Virus record (IMG/VR): IMGVR_UViG_3300030101_000171
Span: 1-25,293 of that record
Length of the DNA stretch: 25,293 nt
Origin: a virus
Reading direction: 5' to 3' (one strand)
The first letter of the stretch is position 1; each line of letters begins with the position of its first letter. Positions 13,530-20,313 of the stretch are shown piece after piece. Made by a program: the position numbers and the translations under genes. The notes beneath the pieces are model-generated. The model saw only the letters and a list, made by a program, of their open reading frames with translations. It was not told the DNA's origin and did not search any database.

Positions 13530-13790
13530 ATGGTTAGTTCAATCAGAGAAAAAATTTGGGAAGTTGAAAAACAAAAGAAAAGACAAAGAAGACTTGCAAA
13601 AGAAGGAGTTGTAGATGCCGTTGAAGAAAGGATCGAGTCAAAAGACAATCAGCAAGAACATACGCAAGTTGAGGAAAGAGAAGTACCCACAGAAACAAGC
13701 GATAGCGATAGCGTTGTCGAAAGCGGGGAAATCAAAGCCAAAATCAACAAGCCGAAAAAAAAGTCCAAAAAAGCCACAAAGAAAGAGTAG
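13530..13790 (+). CDS. Small charged protein overlapping the next gene in another frame
   Basis: An 86-residue protein. The first 28 residues ([26 protein letters not shown]) are a strongly basic amphipathic segment outside the overlap. The rest is Glu/Ser/Lys low complexity and shares its DNA (13615-13790) with another gene. It starts three bases after the portal stop and has AAAGGAT upstream. The non-overlapping start and close spacing favour a real gene; the overlapped tail may be a by-product of the other frame's basic coding. No family recognised. Confidence 0.55.
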   Translation: MVSSIREKIWEVEKQKKRQRRLAKEGVVDAVEERIESKDNQQEHTQVEEREVPTETSDSDSVVESGEIKAKINKPKKKSKKATKKE

Positions 13791-13854
13791 TGGTGGCATG
13801 ATTAAAAAGTTTTCACCTATAGCCAAACCACAAAGGTTTCAGGGCATATTTTAA
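13615..13854 (+). CDS. DUF6496-like small basic protein
   Basis: A 79-residue protein starting [22 protein letters not shown] and continuing with [19 protein letters not shown], the signature I know from the phage DUF6496 family (a Lys-rich protein with a QKQAIAIAL helix). It ends with [22 protein letters not shown]. An AGGAG site at 13604-13608, six bases before the ATG, gives it its own ribosome entry inside the preceding gene. It overlaps that gene by 176 bases in a different frame. The function is unknown; the basic nature suggests DNA or virion association. Confidence 0.8.
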   Translation: MPLKKGSSQKTISKNIRKLRKEKYPQKQAIAIALSKAGKSKPKSTSRKKSPKKPQRKSSGGMIKKFSPIAKPQRFQGIF

Positions 13855-13887
13855 TGGAGTTATCCGATAGATCCAGCAACAATATCA

Positions 13888-14475
13888 TTGGCCGTTGGGG
13901 TCGCCTCAAAAGCATTTGATGCTATAAAAAGAGGCTTCGCGGTAGGTCGTGATATTGAGCAAATGTCTGGAGATATCGGTAGATGGATGGGAGCTGTGTC
14001 AGATGTTGACAACGCTGAAAAACAAGCTAAGAACCCTCCCCTGTTTGGCAAGTTGTTTAAAGCTGGATCAATTGAGGAAGCAGCTCTCGCTGCTTATGCA
14101 GCCAAGAAGAAACTTGAGGAACAAAGGTACGAACTCAAGATGTTTTTAAATATGACTTATGGCCCATCAGCATATGATGATTTGTTGAAAATGGAGGGTC
14201 AAATAAGAAAACAAAGACAAGAAACAGTTTACAAACAACAACAACTTCGAAGACAGATAGGTGAAGCTATTGCTTGGCTAGTGGTTGTCAGTATCGTAGG
14301 TGGATTTGCTGTTTTGGTTGCTGGTATTTGGATGAAACAAGCTAGAGCAGAGAACTACATACAGATGACAGAGGATTATAAATACAAACCTAGAGATTAC
14401 ACAAAAAAACAAAAAATATGGCAAGGTAAAATTAAAAAAAAAAATACACTACTTGCAGACTTGCAAAGCGTATAA
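13888..14475 (+). CDS. Conserved phage membrane protein (one TM segment), unusual start
   Basis: At least 195 residues. FDAIKRGFAVGRDIEQMSGDIGRWMGAVSDVDNAEKQAKNPP and the charged EEQRYELKMFLNMTYGP/RKQRQETVYKQQQLRR helices resemble a protein common in marine phages. One membrane span (AIAWLVVVSIVGGFAVLVAGIW) lies at about 127-149. The coordinates use TTG at 13888, which has no ribosome binding site. ATGGAG at 13854-13859 is ideally placed for ATA at 13867, giving residues IDPATIS that resemble the MIDP start I recall in relatives. Near the 3' end lies an 11-A run (14434-14444). A -1 shift there would join the protein to the next small frame. Confidence 0.75.
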   Translation: MAVGVASKAFDAIKRGFAVGRDIEQMSGDIGRWMGAVSDVDNAEKQAKNPPLFGKLFKAGSIEEAALAAYAAKKKLEEQRYELKMFLNMTYGPSAYDDLLKMEGQIRKQRQETVYKQQQLRRQIGEAIAWLVVVSIVGGFAVLVAGIWMKQARAENYIQMTEDYKYKPRDYTKKQKIWQGKIKKKNTLLADLQSV

Positions 14476-14489
14476 AATCAAAAACTGGT

Positions 14490-14648
14490 ATGATGGCGTG
14501 TATATATAAAGGTGGTAATGAAACTTACGAAATGATGATAGAAAGTTGGTGTCCTAAAAAATTTAAATGTGTTTATAATCCTTGGCAAAAAGAACCAAAC
14601 ATTGATGATGTAATAAATTCTTTAAATAGTGTGGCAAAAAATAAATGA
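14490..14648 (+). CDS. Small Cys-containing frame, possibly the detached C-terminus of the previous gene
   Basis: A 52-residue frame containing CIYKGGNETYEMMIESWCPKKFKC and PNIDDVINSLNS, which looks coding rather than random. There is no ribosome binding site before ATG 14490. The frame is open upstream as far as the 11-A run in the preceding gene. It is in the -1 frame relative to that gene, so it may be produced by frameshift or transcriptional slippage, or be separated by a sequencing error. The three Cys residues suggest an extracytoplasmic or metal/disulphide module after the upstream membrane span. It ends in an ATGA overlap with the next gene. Confidence 0.55.
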   Translation: MMACIYKGGNETYEMMIESWCPKKFKCVYNPWQKEPNIDDVINSLNSVAKNK

Positions 14649-14854
14649 CAGAAGAAAAAAAGAAGTCTTTAGATTTAAAATTAGGTGAAAACAGTTTCGA
14701 GTTAATTTTAAGAATATTAGGCAACGAGTTTGTTGCAATAAAGATTGGCTCAACTAATTTTTCTGGTAAACTAATAGCTGGTGGTATTTTATTATTGTTT
14801 TTTACTTTTATGATATTAGAGGTGTTTGGATTAAATGAGGCATTGATGAAATGA
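14645..14854 (+). CDS. Small membrane protein, one TM
   Basis: A 69-residue protein with a charged N-terminus (MTEEKKKSLDLKLGENSF) and one strong transmembrane segment (LIAGGILLLFFTFMILEVFGL, about residues 42-62). It overlaps both neighbours by four bases (ATGA), so it is translationally coupled in a cassette of small membrane proteins that includes the 3-TM holin at 15656. A part in lysis (holin partner or spanin-like) is possible but unproven. No family recognised. Confidence 0.75.
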   Translation: MTEEKKKSLDLKLGENSFELILRILGNEFVAIKIGSTNFSGKLIAGGILLLFFTFMILEVFGLNEALMK

Positions 14855-15084
14855 ACGTAGAAACTTTTTTGAAATGGAAAATTCTTCCTAGGCTAATGAT
14901 GCTTGTTAGCACATTAATGTCTTGGAGATGTGCAGAATGGTTCATGCAACTCGATTCACCAACTGCTAGTCAATCCGCCTTCGTATCAGTCGTTATGGGT
15001 GTTATGACAGGCGTTTTCGGTATTTGGATGGGTCACGAACACAAAGGAGATAATTATGGCATTAGCACCAAAAAAGAAAAGTAA
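14851..15084 (+). CDS. Holin-like small membrane protein, two TM
   Basis: A 77-residue protein with two hydrophobic segments: ILPRLMMLVSTLMSWRCAEWFM (about 11-32) and AFVSVVMGVMTGVFGIWMG (about 43-61), followed by a hydrophilic tail. The KWKILPRLMML...SAFVSVVMG pattern matches a conserved small protein I know from marine phages. Size and topology fit a class II-type holin; no direct evidence of lysis function. Its 3' end overlaps the small basic gene at 15056 by 29 bases. Confidence 0.75.
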   Translation: MNVETFLKWKILPRLMMLVSTLMSWRCAEWFMQLDSPTASQSAFVSVVMGVMTGVFGIWMGHEHKGDNYGISTKKEK

Positions 15085-15187
15085 AATTAAAAAGGTTATT
15101 AAAGGTTTAAAAAAAGCCTCTAAGCTTCATAAGGGTCAAGCAAAAACATTAAAAAGTATTATAAATGGCAAAAAGAAAAGATCCTAA
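15056..15187 (+). CDS. 43-residue Lys-rich protein
   Basis: The frame encodes MALAPKKKSKIKKVIKGLKK followed by ASKLHKGQAKTLKSIINGKKKRS, 43 residues and extremely basic. AAAGGAG at 15043-15049 lies seven bases before the ATG, a strong ribosome binding site. It overlaps the upstream membrane gene by 29 bases and the downstream gene by 23. The sequence resembles short phage proteins with a KGLKKASK...HxxQAKxLKSI pattern. DNA or RNA binding is a reasonable inference from charge. Confidence 0.75.
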   Translation: MALAPKKKSKIKKVIKGLKKASKLHKGQAKTLKSIINGKKKRS

Positions 15188-15452
15188 AACTGGTACAGGT
15201 AAAAAACCAAAAGGAAGTGGCAGAAGGTTATATACTGACGAAAATCCCAAAGATACTGTTAGTATAAAATTTGCAACACCAGCCGATGCCCGTGCAACTG
15301 TGAGAAAAGTTAAAAAAATTAATAAGCCATATGCTAGAAAAATACAAATACTTACAGTCATGGAGCAGAGAGCAAAGGTAATGAAAAAGTCAGAGGTTGT
15401 CAGAATTGCAAAATCTGCAAAAGAATCTTTGAAACGTGCTAGAAAAAAATGA
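15165..15452 (+). CDS. Conserved basic phage protein
   Basis: A 95-residue protein: AKRKDPKTGTGKKPKGSGRR, then LYTDENPKDTVSIKFATPADARATV, and a helical KPYARKIQILTVMEQRAKV region. I recognise this as a conserved small protein of marine phages with no assigned function. Basic termini flank a folded-looking centre. It has only a weak ribosome binding site and probably relies on coupling with the overlapping upstream gene. Its stop overlaps the next ATG. Confidence 0.82.
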   Translation: MAKRKDPKTGTGKKPKGSGRRLYTDENPKDTVSIKFATPADARATVRKVKKINKPYARKIQILTVMEQRAKVMKKSEVVRIAKSAKESLKRARKK

Positions 15453-15646
15453 CTGTATTTATGCTTATGTGTTATCTTAATGATAATTTTAATGGTGGGA
15501 TATACTTTAAAAACATAAATGATTGCTTGTATTATTCGGAAAGATTAAGTAATCAAAAAATAGAGGTGCCGATAAAAGTTGATAATTATGAATGTATGTG
15601 TAAACTCATACCAAGTCTTGATGATAAAAAAGTTAAGGTTTATTAG
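15449..15646 (+). CDS. Small conserved hypothetical protein
   Basis: A 65-residue protein (MTVFMLMCYLNDNFNGGIYFKNINDCLYYSERLSNQ...), with a hydrophobic start and three Cys residues (C8, the C of NDCLYY, and the CMC pair of YECMCKLIP). The ATGA overlap with the upstream gene indicates coupling. I recall similar short proteins with a C..L...F.....DCLYYAE motif in marine phages, without known function. The N-terminal stretch is too short for a convincing membrane span. Confidence 0.72.
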   Translation: MTVFMLMCYLNDNFNGGIYFKNINDCLYYSERLSNQKIEVPIKVDNYECMCKLIPSLDDKKVKVY

Positions 15647-15655
15647 GAGGTAGCA

Positions 15656-16033
15656 ATGTTACAAGCACTTATAGGTCCAGTTACTGGACTACTAGATAAA
15701 TTTATTCCCGATGCAGACAAAAAGGCAGAACTCGCTCATAAGATAGCCACAATGTCTGAAAGACACGCCCAAGAATTGGCACTTGCTCAAATAGAAGTTT
15801 TAAAAGAAGATGCTAAAGGTAACTGGTTTCAATCGTCTTGGAGACCCTTGATTGGTTGGATTTCAGGCCTATCGCTTGGTATAAATTATATGGTGGCACC
15901 AATTTGTGCAGGTTTTGGAATAACGATACCTCAAGCCGATATGTCCGTGATGATGCCTTTGATGTTTGGTATGCTTGGAATTGGTGGAATGAGATCATAC
16001 GACAAGATGAAAAAAACTGACACAAAAAAATGA
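15656..16033 (+). CDS. 3-TM holin, gene-transfer-agent type
   Basis: A 125-residue protein. Its pattern matches the GTA_holin_3TM family: an amphipathic N-terminus (ALIGPVTGLLDKFIPDADKKAELA), a helical EVLKEDAKGNWFQSSWRPLIGW hinge, then hydrophobic segments GWISGLSLGINYMVAPICAGF and MPLMFGMLGIGGMRSYDK. Holins open the inner membrane so that an endolysin can reach the wall. A perfect AGGAGGT site (15645-15651) precedes the ATG. No endolysin is visible in the window. Confidence 0.88.
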   Translation: MLQALIGPVTGLLDKFIPDADKKAELAHKIATMSERHAQELALAQIEVLKEDAKGNWFQSSWRPLIGWISGLSLGINYMVAPICAGFGITIPQADMSVMMPLMFGMLGIGGMRSYDKMKKTDTKK

Positions 16034-16185
16034 GTCAAGAAAAAGAAGTTAAAATTTGTTGGATTCATAAAATCGCTATGAAAGAAATAGTGCATGAAGA
16101 ACCAATACCGACTGTAGGAATGTATAAATTTAAAGAATATAAATGTCCTATGTGTGCCAATTTATATCAAGAAGAAGATTTATAA
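16030..16185 (+). CDS. Small zinc-ribbon-like protein
   Basis: A 51-residue frame: MSQEKEVKICWIHKIAMKEI...YKFKEYKCPMCANLYQEEDL. A CWIH pair and a CPMC pair could bind one zinc ion. The ATG overlaps the holin stop (ATGA), and the stop lies two bases before the next gene, so it fits the tight gene packing here. No family recognised. Confidence 0.65.
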   Translation: MSQEKEVKICWIHKIAMKEIVHEEPIPTVGMYKFKEYKCPMCANLYQEEDL

Positions 16186-16187
16186 CA

Positions 16188-16619
16188 GTGTTAAAAAAAC
16201 ATTTTTGGAAAAAAGATTTAAAAGACTTTTCAAAAAAAGAATGGGAAGCTTTATGTGATAGATGTGGAAAATGTTGTTTAATTAAATTGGAAGATGATGG
16301 AAAAATTTTCTACACAAGTATAACATGTCAATTACTTTGCACTAAAACAGCACAATGTAGAGATTACAAAAATAGAAAGAAAAAAGTAAAAGAATGTGTT
16401 GTGTTAAGCTATCAAAATTTAGATGCACTTAATTGGATGCCTGAAACTTGTGCATATAAGTTAATAAATGAAAAAAAACAATTACCTAATTGGCACTACT
16501 TAATACATGGTAATTTTGAAAAAATGACAAAAGAAAAAATGTGTGTTACAGATCAGGCAACGAATGAGTTACATGTTAAAGAGAAAGACTTTAGTAAATA
16601 TGTTACACATTGGAATTAA
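16188..16619 (+). CDS. YcgN/UPF0260-like CxxCxxCC protein
   Basis: A 143-residue protein. FWKKDLKDFSKKEWEALCDRCGKCCLIKLED (Cys at 23, 26, 29 and 30) plus later TCQLL, CRDYKNRKKKVKECVVL, LNWMPETCAYKL and LPNWHYLIHG reproduce almost the whole YcgN (UPF0260/YkgJ) bacterial family pattern. The Cys cluster is predicted to bind a metal or Fe-S centre; the biochemical role is unknown. I chose GTG at 16188; an ATG at 16143 in the same frame lies inside the previous gene and adds residues unlike the family. This is a host-type gene on a phage and may be an auxiliary metabolic or host-control gene. Confidence 0.85.
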   Translation: MLKKHFWKKDLKDFSKKEWEALCDRCGKCCLIKLEDDGKIFYTSITCQLLCTKTAQCRDYKNRKKKVKECVVLSYQNLDALNWMPETCAYKLINEKKQLPNWHYLIHGNFEKMTKEKMCVTDQATNELHVKEKDFSKYVTHWN

Positions 16620-16621
16620 TT

Positions 16622-16813
16622 ATGGATGCAGTTAAATTAGCAGAACATACATTAAAGAACATTCGCAAAAGACAAGATGATTTAACACAGTCTTTAGCAG
16701 ATGGTTCGATAGACTCTATTGAGGACTATCGGTTTATTACAGGTCAGATACGAGGCATGACTTGGGTAATAGAAGAAATCAGAACCTCGATGAAAGGCAT
16801 TGAAGATGACTAA
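16622..16813 (+). CDS. Small helical phage protein
   Basis: A 63-residue, charged, all-helical protein (MDAVKLAEHTLKNIRKRQDDLTQSLADGSIDSIEDYRFITGQIRGM...). It resembles the short protein often encoded shortly before the scaffold and capsid genes of marine podoviruses. ATG 16622, with GGAA at 16612-16615, was chosen over the frame extension to 16610. It overlaps the GroES-like gene by eight bases. It may be a head-assembly helper; function not known. Confidence 0.75.
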   Translation: MDAVKLAEHTLKNIRKRQDDLTQSLADGSIDSIEDYRFITGQIRGMTWVIEEIRTSMKGIEDD

Positions 16814-17276
16814 AAAACTATACGTTCCCGACAGACTGTTGGCAAAAAACGTCAACCCAACTCCATCAGCTATAAGCAAAGGCTTTAAGAGTGATGAAGA
16901 AAACAAAAATCAAGACGATCCATCAAAATTGGATAGTTCAACACTTGATAGACTTCCACAACCAACTGGTTATAGGCTTTTGGTAATACCATATTACCCA
17001 AAAGAGAAAACCAAAGGTGGAATATACATACCTGACGCAACTAGAGAGAGAGAATCTTTTGCAACAGTTGTAGCTTATGTTGTCAAAATGGGTCCAGACG
17101 CATATAAAGATTCTGATAAATTCCCAAATGGAGCATACTGTTCTGAGAAAGAATGGGTACTTATGGGTAGATATGCTGGAAATAGGTTCAAAGTGGAAGG
17201 ACTTGAGCTAAGAATCATAAATGATGATAATATTATTGCAAAAATACTTGATCCAACAGATATTTCTTATGTATAG
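16806..17276 (+). CDS. GroES-like co-chaperonin
   Basis: A 156-residue protein. After a 48-residue variable N-terminus, the Cpn10 fold follows: PTGYRLLVIPYYPKEKTKGGIYIPDATRERESFATVVAYVVKMGPDAYKD, then the VLMGRYAGNRFKVEGLELRIINDDNIIAKI core. The part after TKGGIYIPD corresponds to the mobile loop region of GroES. Phage GroES homologues (for example T4 gp31) help fold the capsid protein with host GroEL, consistent with its place just before the scaffold and capsid genes. Start at ATG 16806; a TTG at 16800 is less likely. Confidence 0.88.
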   Translation: MTKKLYVPDRLLAKNVNPTPSAISKGFKSDEENKNQDDPSKLDSSTLDRLPQPTGYRLLVIPYYPKEKTKGGIYIPDATRERESFATVVAYVVKMGPDAYKDSDKFPNGAYCSEKEWVLMGRYAGNRFKVEGLELRIINDDNIIAKILDPTDISYV

Positions 17277-17287
17277 TGGAGGGCATA

Positions 17288-18214
17288 ATGAACGAAGCAC
17301 AAGAACAAATTAAAGAAGATACAATTGAAGACGAAAAAATTTTAGTCGATATTGAAGAATCTGAATCAAAAAAAGAAGAGCCTTCAAAAATTGAGGCTAA
17401 AGAAGGAGAGCGAACAGATGTTCGCTCAGATAATCAAGAAGAAGAACTCGAAAATTATTCTGAAAATGTACAAAAGCGTATTAATCAACTAACAGCTAAA
17501 AGAAAACAAGCTTTAGAAGAGGCAGATGCTGCTTATAGATATGCCGAAGAACAAAAAAAGAAAAATGAAGAGTTACAAAGTAAACTATCTCAACTTAATA
17601 ATGGTTACACTACAGAGTTTGGTAGCAGAATTGAGGCACAAACTGCTAGTGCAAAAAAACTATATAAGGAGGCTTTTGATGCTGGAGATGCTGAAAAAAT
17701 GTCTGAAGCGAGTGACCTTATGGCTAAACTTGCTATTGAAAATGAAAGACTTAGAATCCAAAAGATCAGAGCAGAGCAAGACAATGCAACTCAAACAGAT
17801 GAGGGACAAAGTAAAGAAGTCCAACCTCAAGCGAGGCAGACCCAAGAAAAACAAGAGTTAGATCCAAAATTGCAAAATTGGTTGGATAAAAATACTTGGT
17901 TTGCTAAAGACATGGTTATGACCAGAGGTGCTCAAGCCTTACATGAAATAGTTGTTTCAGAAGGTTTTGATCCATCAACAGAAGATTACTATAAGGAAAT
18001 AGACAAAAGATTAAGAGTTGAGTTTCCACAAAAGTTTCAGAGTGACAGGAAAGTCGCCCAGACTGTCGCACCTGCAAACGGCAAAGCCGTAACAAGTGGG
18101 CGGAAAAAGCAAATAGAACTTACCCCTGGGCAAGTGGCATTTGCAAAAAAAATGCGTATACCTTTAGAGCAATATGCTAAAGAGGTAGCAAAAATAGAAA
18201 AAAGAGGAGCCTAA
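17288..18214 (+). CDS. Scaffold-like head assembly protein
   Basis: A 308-residue protein with an acidic, Glu-rich N-terminus and a long coiled-coil-like helix (about 58-170). A predicted-disordered Gln-rich linker follows, then a C-terminal region (LTPGQVAFAKKMRIPLEQYAKEVAKIEKRG). The composition and place upstream of the capsid gene fit a procapsid scaffold, which directs capsid assembly and then leaves the head; the assignment is by position and composition. ATG 17288 has a TGGAGGG site. The DNA contains a perfect GAGCGAAC-AGAT-GTTCGCTC hairpin at 17408-17427, matching motifs in the noncoding islands. Confidence 0.75.
   Translation: MNEAQEQIKEDTIEDEKILVDIEESESKKEEPSKIEAKEGERTDVRSDNQEEELENYSENVQKRINQLTAKRKQALEEADAAYRYAEEQKKKNEELQSKLSQLNNGYTTEFGSRIEAQTASAKKLYKEAFDAGDAEKMSEASDLMAKLAIENERLRIQKIRAEQDNATQTDEGQSKEVQPQARQTQEKQELDPKLQNWLDKNTWFAKDMVMTRGAQALHEIVVSEGFDPSTEDYYKEIDKRLRVEFPQKFQSDRKVAQTVAPANGKAVTSGRKKQIELTPGQVAFAKKMRIPLEQYAKEVAKIEKRGA
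17408..17427 (+). repeat. CGAAC/GTTCG hairpin inside the scaffold gene
   Basis: GAGCGAAC (17408-17415), loop AGAT, GTTCGCTC (17420-17427): a perfect 8-bp stem. The same core AGCGAAC-N4-GTTCGCT occurs in noncoding island 2 at 4606-4623. Confidence 0.8.
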
Positions 18215-18215
18215 T

Positions 18216-18668
18216 ATGGTGGATAGAAGCAATCGAGAAACTGCAACTCGTGAAAAGCAGGAAAGAAAAAAGTCTTGGACACCGCCATCTCAATTAGATG
18301 CTCCACCAGCACCTGTAGGTTACAAACATAGGTGGATAAGAGAACGAGTTATGGATTACGATGATAAAGCAAATATCTATAAGCGGCAAAGAGAGGGTTA
18401 TGAATTAGTTCGTGCTGAAGATTATCCCGATTTTGATGCTCCCGTGGTTGATGAAGGCAAAAATGCTGGAGTAATTGGTCAAGGAGGGCTTTTATTAGCA
18501 CGGATTCCCAATGAAATTGTTGAAGAAAGAAATCAATATTTTAGGGATAAAACTAATACCCAGATGGAGGCTGTTGATAGAGATTTAATGAAAGAATCAA
18601 ATCCTGCAATGCCAATATCTAAAGAAAGAAAGTCTCAAGTTCACTTTGGTGGCAAGAGGCAAAGTTAA
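18216..18668 (+). CDS. Conserved protein upstream of capsid genes
   Basis: A 150-residue, charged protein with WTPPSQLDAPPAPVGYKHRWIRERVMDYDDKANI near the N-terminus and EGYELVRAEDYPDF in the middle. I recognise this as a protein conserved in marine phages next to the head genes, without a defined function. AGAGGAG at 18203-18209 precedes the ATG. Its location between scaffold-like and decoration-like genes suggests a head-assembly or head-completion part. Confidence 0.8.
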   Translation: MVDRSNRETATREKQERKKSWTPPSQLDAPPAPVGYKHRWIRERVMDYDDKANIYKRQREGYELVRAEDYPDFDAPVVDEGKNAGVIGQGGLLLARIPNEIVEERNQYFRDKTNTQMEAVDRDLMKESNPAMPISKERKSQVHFGGKRQS

Positions 18669-18692
18669 TAAATTATTACTACGGAGAGTGTA

Positions 18693-19277
18693 ATGGCAAA
18701 TCAAGATGCTGCTTTCGGTATGAGGCCAATCAGAATGATAGGAGGTGCTCCTTGGACTGGTGGTCAAAGCCGTTATAGAATAGCTGCCAATTACGGAACT
18801 AGTATTTTTCAAGGCGACATGGTCGCTCAAGTAACTGGAGGTGGTGTAGAAGTACACGCTGATGGTGGTACTGTTCCGATAGTTGGAGTTTTCAATGGTT
18901 GTAGATTCACAGATCCTACAACGGGAAAAGAAACTTTTTCCAACTTTTATCCAGCAAGTACGAATGCGTCAGATATTGAAGCTTTTATTATTGACGATCC
19001 AAACGTCATTTTTGAAATTCAATGTAACGCTGCATTTCCAATTGCTGACTTATTTGGTAACTTTGACATTGTTTATACAAGTGCAGGATCTACTGTAACG
19101 GGTATTTCAGGAGCTGAATTGAATGTTAGCGATGGTGCAACCACCGCAACTTTATCAGTTAAAGCGATTGACATATCTCAAGATCCAGAAAATAACGATG
19201 TTTCATCAGATGCAACTAATGTCTATGTTGTGATTCAAAATCACATATTTGGACAGAAGTCTGCAGGATTAGCGTAA
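18693..19277 (+). CDS. Head decoration-like structural protein
   Basis: A 194-residue protein with MANQDAAFGMRPIRMIGGAPWTGGQSRYRIA at the start, a beta-rich, Gly/Thr/Val-rich body (SVTGISGAELNVSDGATTATLSVKA type segments) and no enzyme motif. Its place directly before the major capsid gene and its composition fit a capsid decoration or minor capsid protein. It has a GGAGAG site before the ATG. The assignment is inferred from context and composition. Confidence 0.75.
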   Translation: MANQDAAFGMRPIRMIGGAPWTGGQSRYRIAANYGTSIFQGDMVAQVTGGGVEVHADGGTVPIVGVFNGCRFTDPTTGKETFSNFYPASTNASDIEAFIIDDPNVIFEIQCNAAFPIADLFGNFDIVYTSAGSTVTGISGAELNVSDGATTATLSVKAIDISQDPENNDVSSDATNVYVVIQNHIFGQKSAGLA

Positions 19278-19290
19278 GGGAGGTTGAACT

Positions 19291-20202
19291 ATGGCTATAT
19301 CACGAGCACAACTAGTTAAAGAACTAGAACCTGGTCTTAACGCTTTATTCGGCATGGAATATGATCGTTATGATCAAGAGCATACAGAAATATTTGACAC
19401 CGAATCTTCAGACAGAGCGTTTGAAGAGGAAGTAATGTTAAGTGGATTTGGCAATGCTTCAACAAAATCAGAAGGATCTGGTGTACAATTTGATCAAGCA
19501 AATGAAGTTTATACTTCAAGATACACAATGGAAACTATTGCTTTAGCTTTTGCATTAACAGAAGAGGCAATGGAAGACAATTTGTATGATCAACTTGGAG
19601 CTAGATATACAAGAGCGTTGGCTAGATCAATGGCTCATACCAAGCAAGTAAAAGCCGCAGCTGTATTGAACAATGCTTTTGATTCAAGCGTCACTGGTGG
19701 TGACGGCAAAGAACTTTGTGCAACAGATCACCCATTAGGTGGTGGTGGTACATTTAGAAATGAACCATCAACAGCGGCAGATCTTAATGAAACTTCATTA
19801 GAAAATGCTTTGATTGACATTTCACAATTTGTTGATGAAAGAAACATGATTGTTGCATTAAGAGGAATGAAGTTAATCGTTCCACCTGCATTGCAATTTG
19901 TTGCAGACAGACTGCTTGAGTCAACTCTAAGAGTTGGTACATCTGATAATGATTTAAACGCTATTAAAAATAGAGGAATGATACCAGATGGGTACACCAT
20001 TAATCATTTCTTGACTGACACAGATGCGTTTTTCTTAAAAACAGATGCACCTAATGGCTTTAAATACTTTGAAAGAGTGCCTTTAAGCACAAGTATGGAA
20101 GCCGACTTTGACACTGGAAATATGAGATATAAAGCTAGAGAGCGTTATGCTTTTGGCTTTTCTGATCCAAGATGTGTCTTTGGTTCTCCAGGAGCTGCCT
20201 AA
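19291..20202 (+). CDS. Major capsid protein
   Basis: A 303-residue protein. The RAQLVKELEPGLNALFGMEYDRYDQEHTEIF start, the YTMETIALAFALTEEAMEDNLYDQLGARY helix, and the C-terminal FSDPRCVFGSPGAA are features I recognise from capsid proteins of marine phages. An HK97-type fold is likely from size and family. A strong AGGGAGGT site precedes the ATG, and a strong terminator follows, as is common for the most abundant virion protein. No prohead protease gene was recognised in the window. Confidence 0.85.
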   Translation: MAISRAQLVKELEPGLNALFGMEYDRYDQEHTEIFDTESSDRAFEEEVMLSGFGNASTKSEGSGVQFDQANEVYTSRYTMETIALAFALTEEAMEDNLYDQLGARYTRALARSMAHTKQVKAAAVLNNAFDSSVTGGDGKELCATDHPLGGGGTFRNEPSTAADLNETSLENALIDISQFVDERNMIVALRGMKLIVPPALQFVADRLLESTLRVGTSDNDLNAIKNRGMIPDGYTINHFLTDTDAFFLKTDAPNGFKYFERVPLSTSMEADFDTGNMRYKARERYAFGFSDPRCVFGSPGAA

Positions 20203-20221
20203 AAATATTTACATATTTTTT

Positions 20222-20249
20222 AAGGGGTCTTTTCAGACCCCTTTTTTTT
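20222..20249 (+). terminator. Rho-independent terminator after the capsid gene
   Basis: AGGGGTCT (20223-20230), loop TTTC, AGACCCCT (20235-20242), with T8 at 20242-20249 partly in the stem. It is 20 bases past the capsid stop and likely limits or separates transcription of the capsid gene from the downstream structural genes. Confidence 0.93.
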
Positions 20250-20267
20250 GTGTATACTAAAATTACC

Positions 20268-20291
20268 TTGACGAAGAATTAACTTCGACAA
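20268..20291 (+). promoter_or_regulatory. 5' leader hairpin before the downstream structural genes
   Basis: TTGACGAAG (20268-20276), loop AATTAA, CTTCGACAA (20283-20291): nine-base arms with one mismatch. It lies 22 bases before the ATG at 20314 and does not cover its AAGGAGA site (20301-20307). It could stabilise the 5' end or bind a regulator. A -10-like TATACT at 20253-20258 lacks a good -35. Confidence 0.5.
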
Positions 20292-20313
20292 CAGCCAAGA
20301 CAAGGAGAAATAC

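Noticed and set aside
14400-14410. Slippery AAAAAAC near 14402-14409
   Set aside because: The phase does not fit X XXY YYZ in the 13888 frame; the A-run at 14434-14444 fits better.
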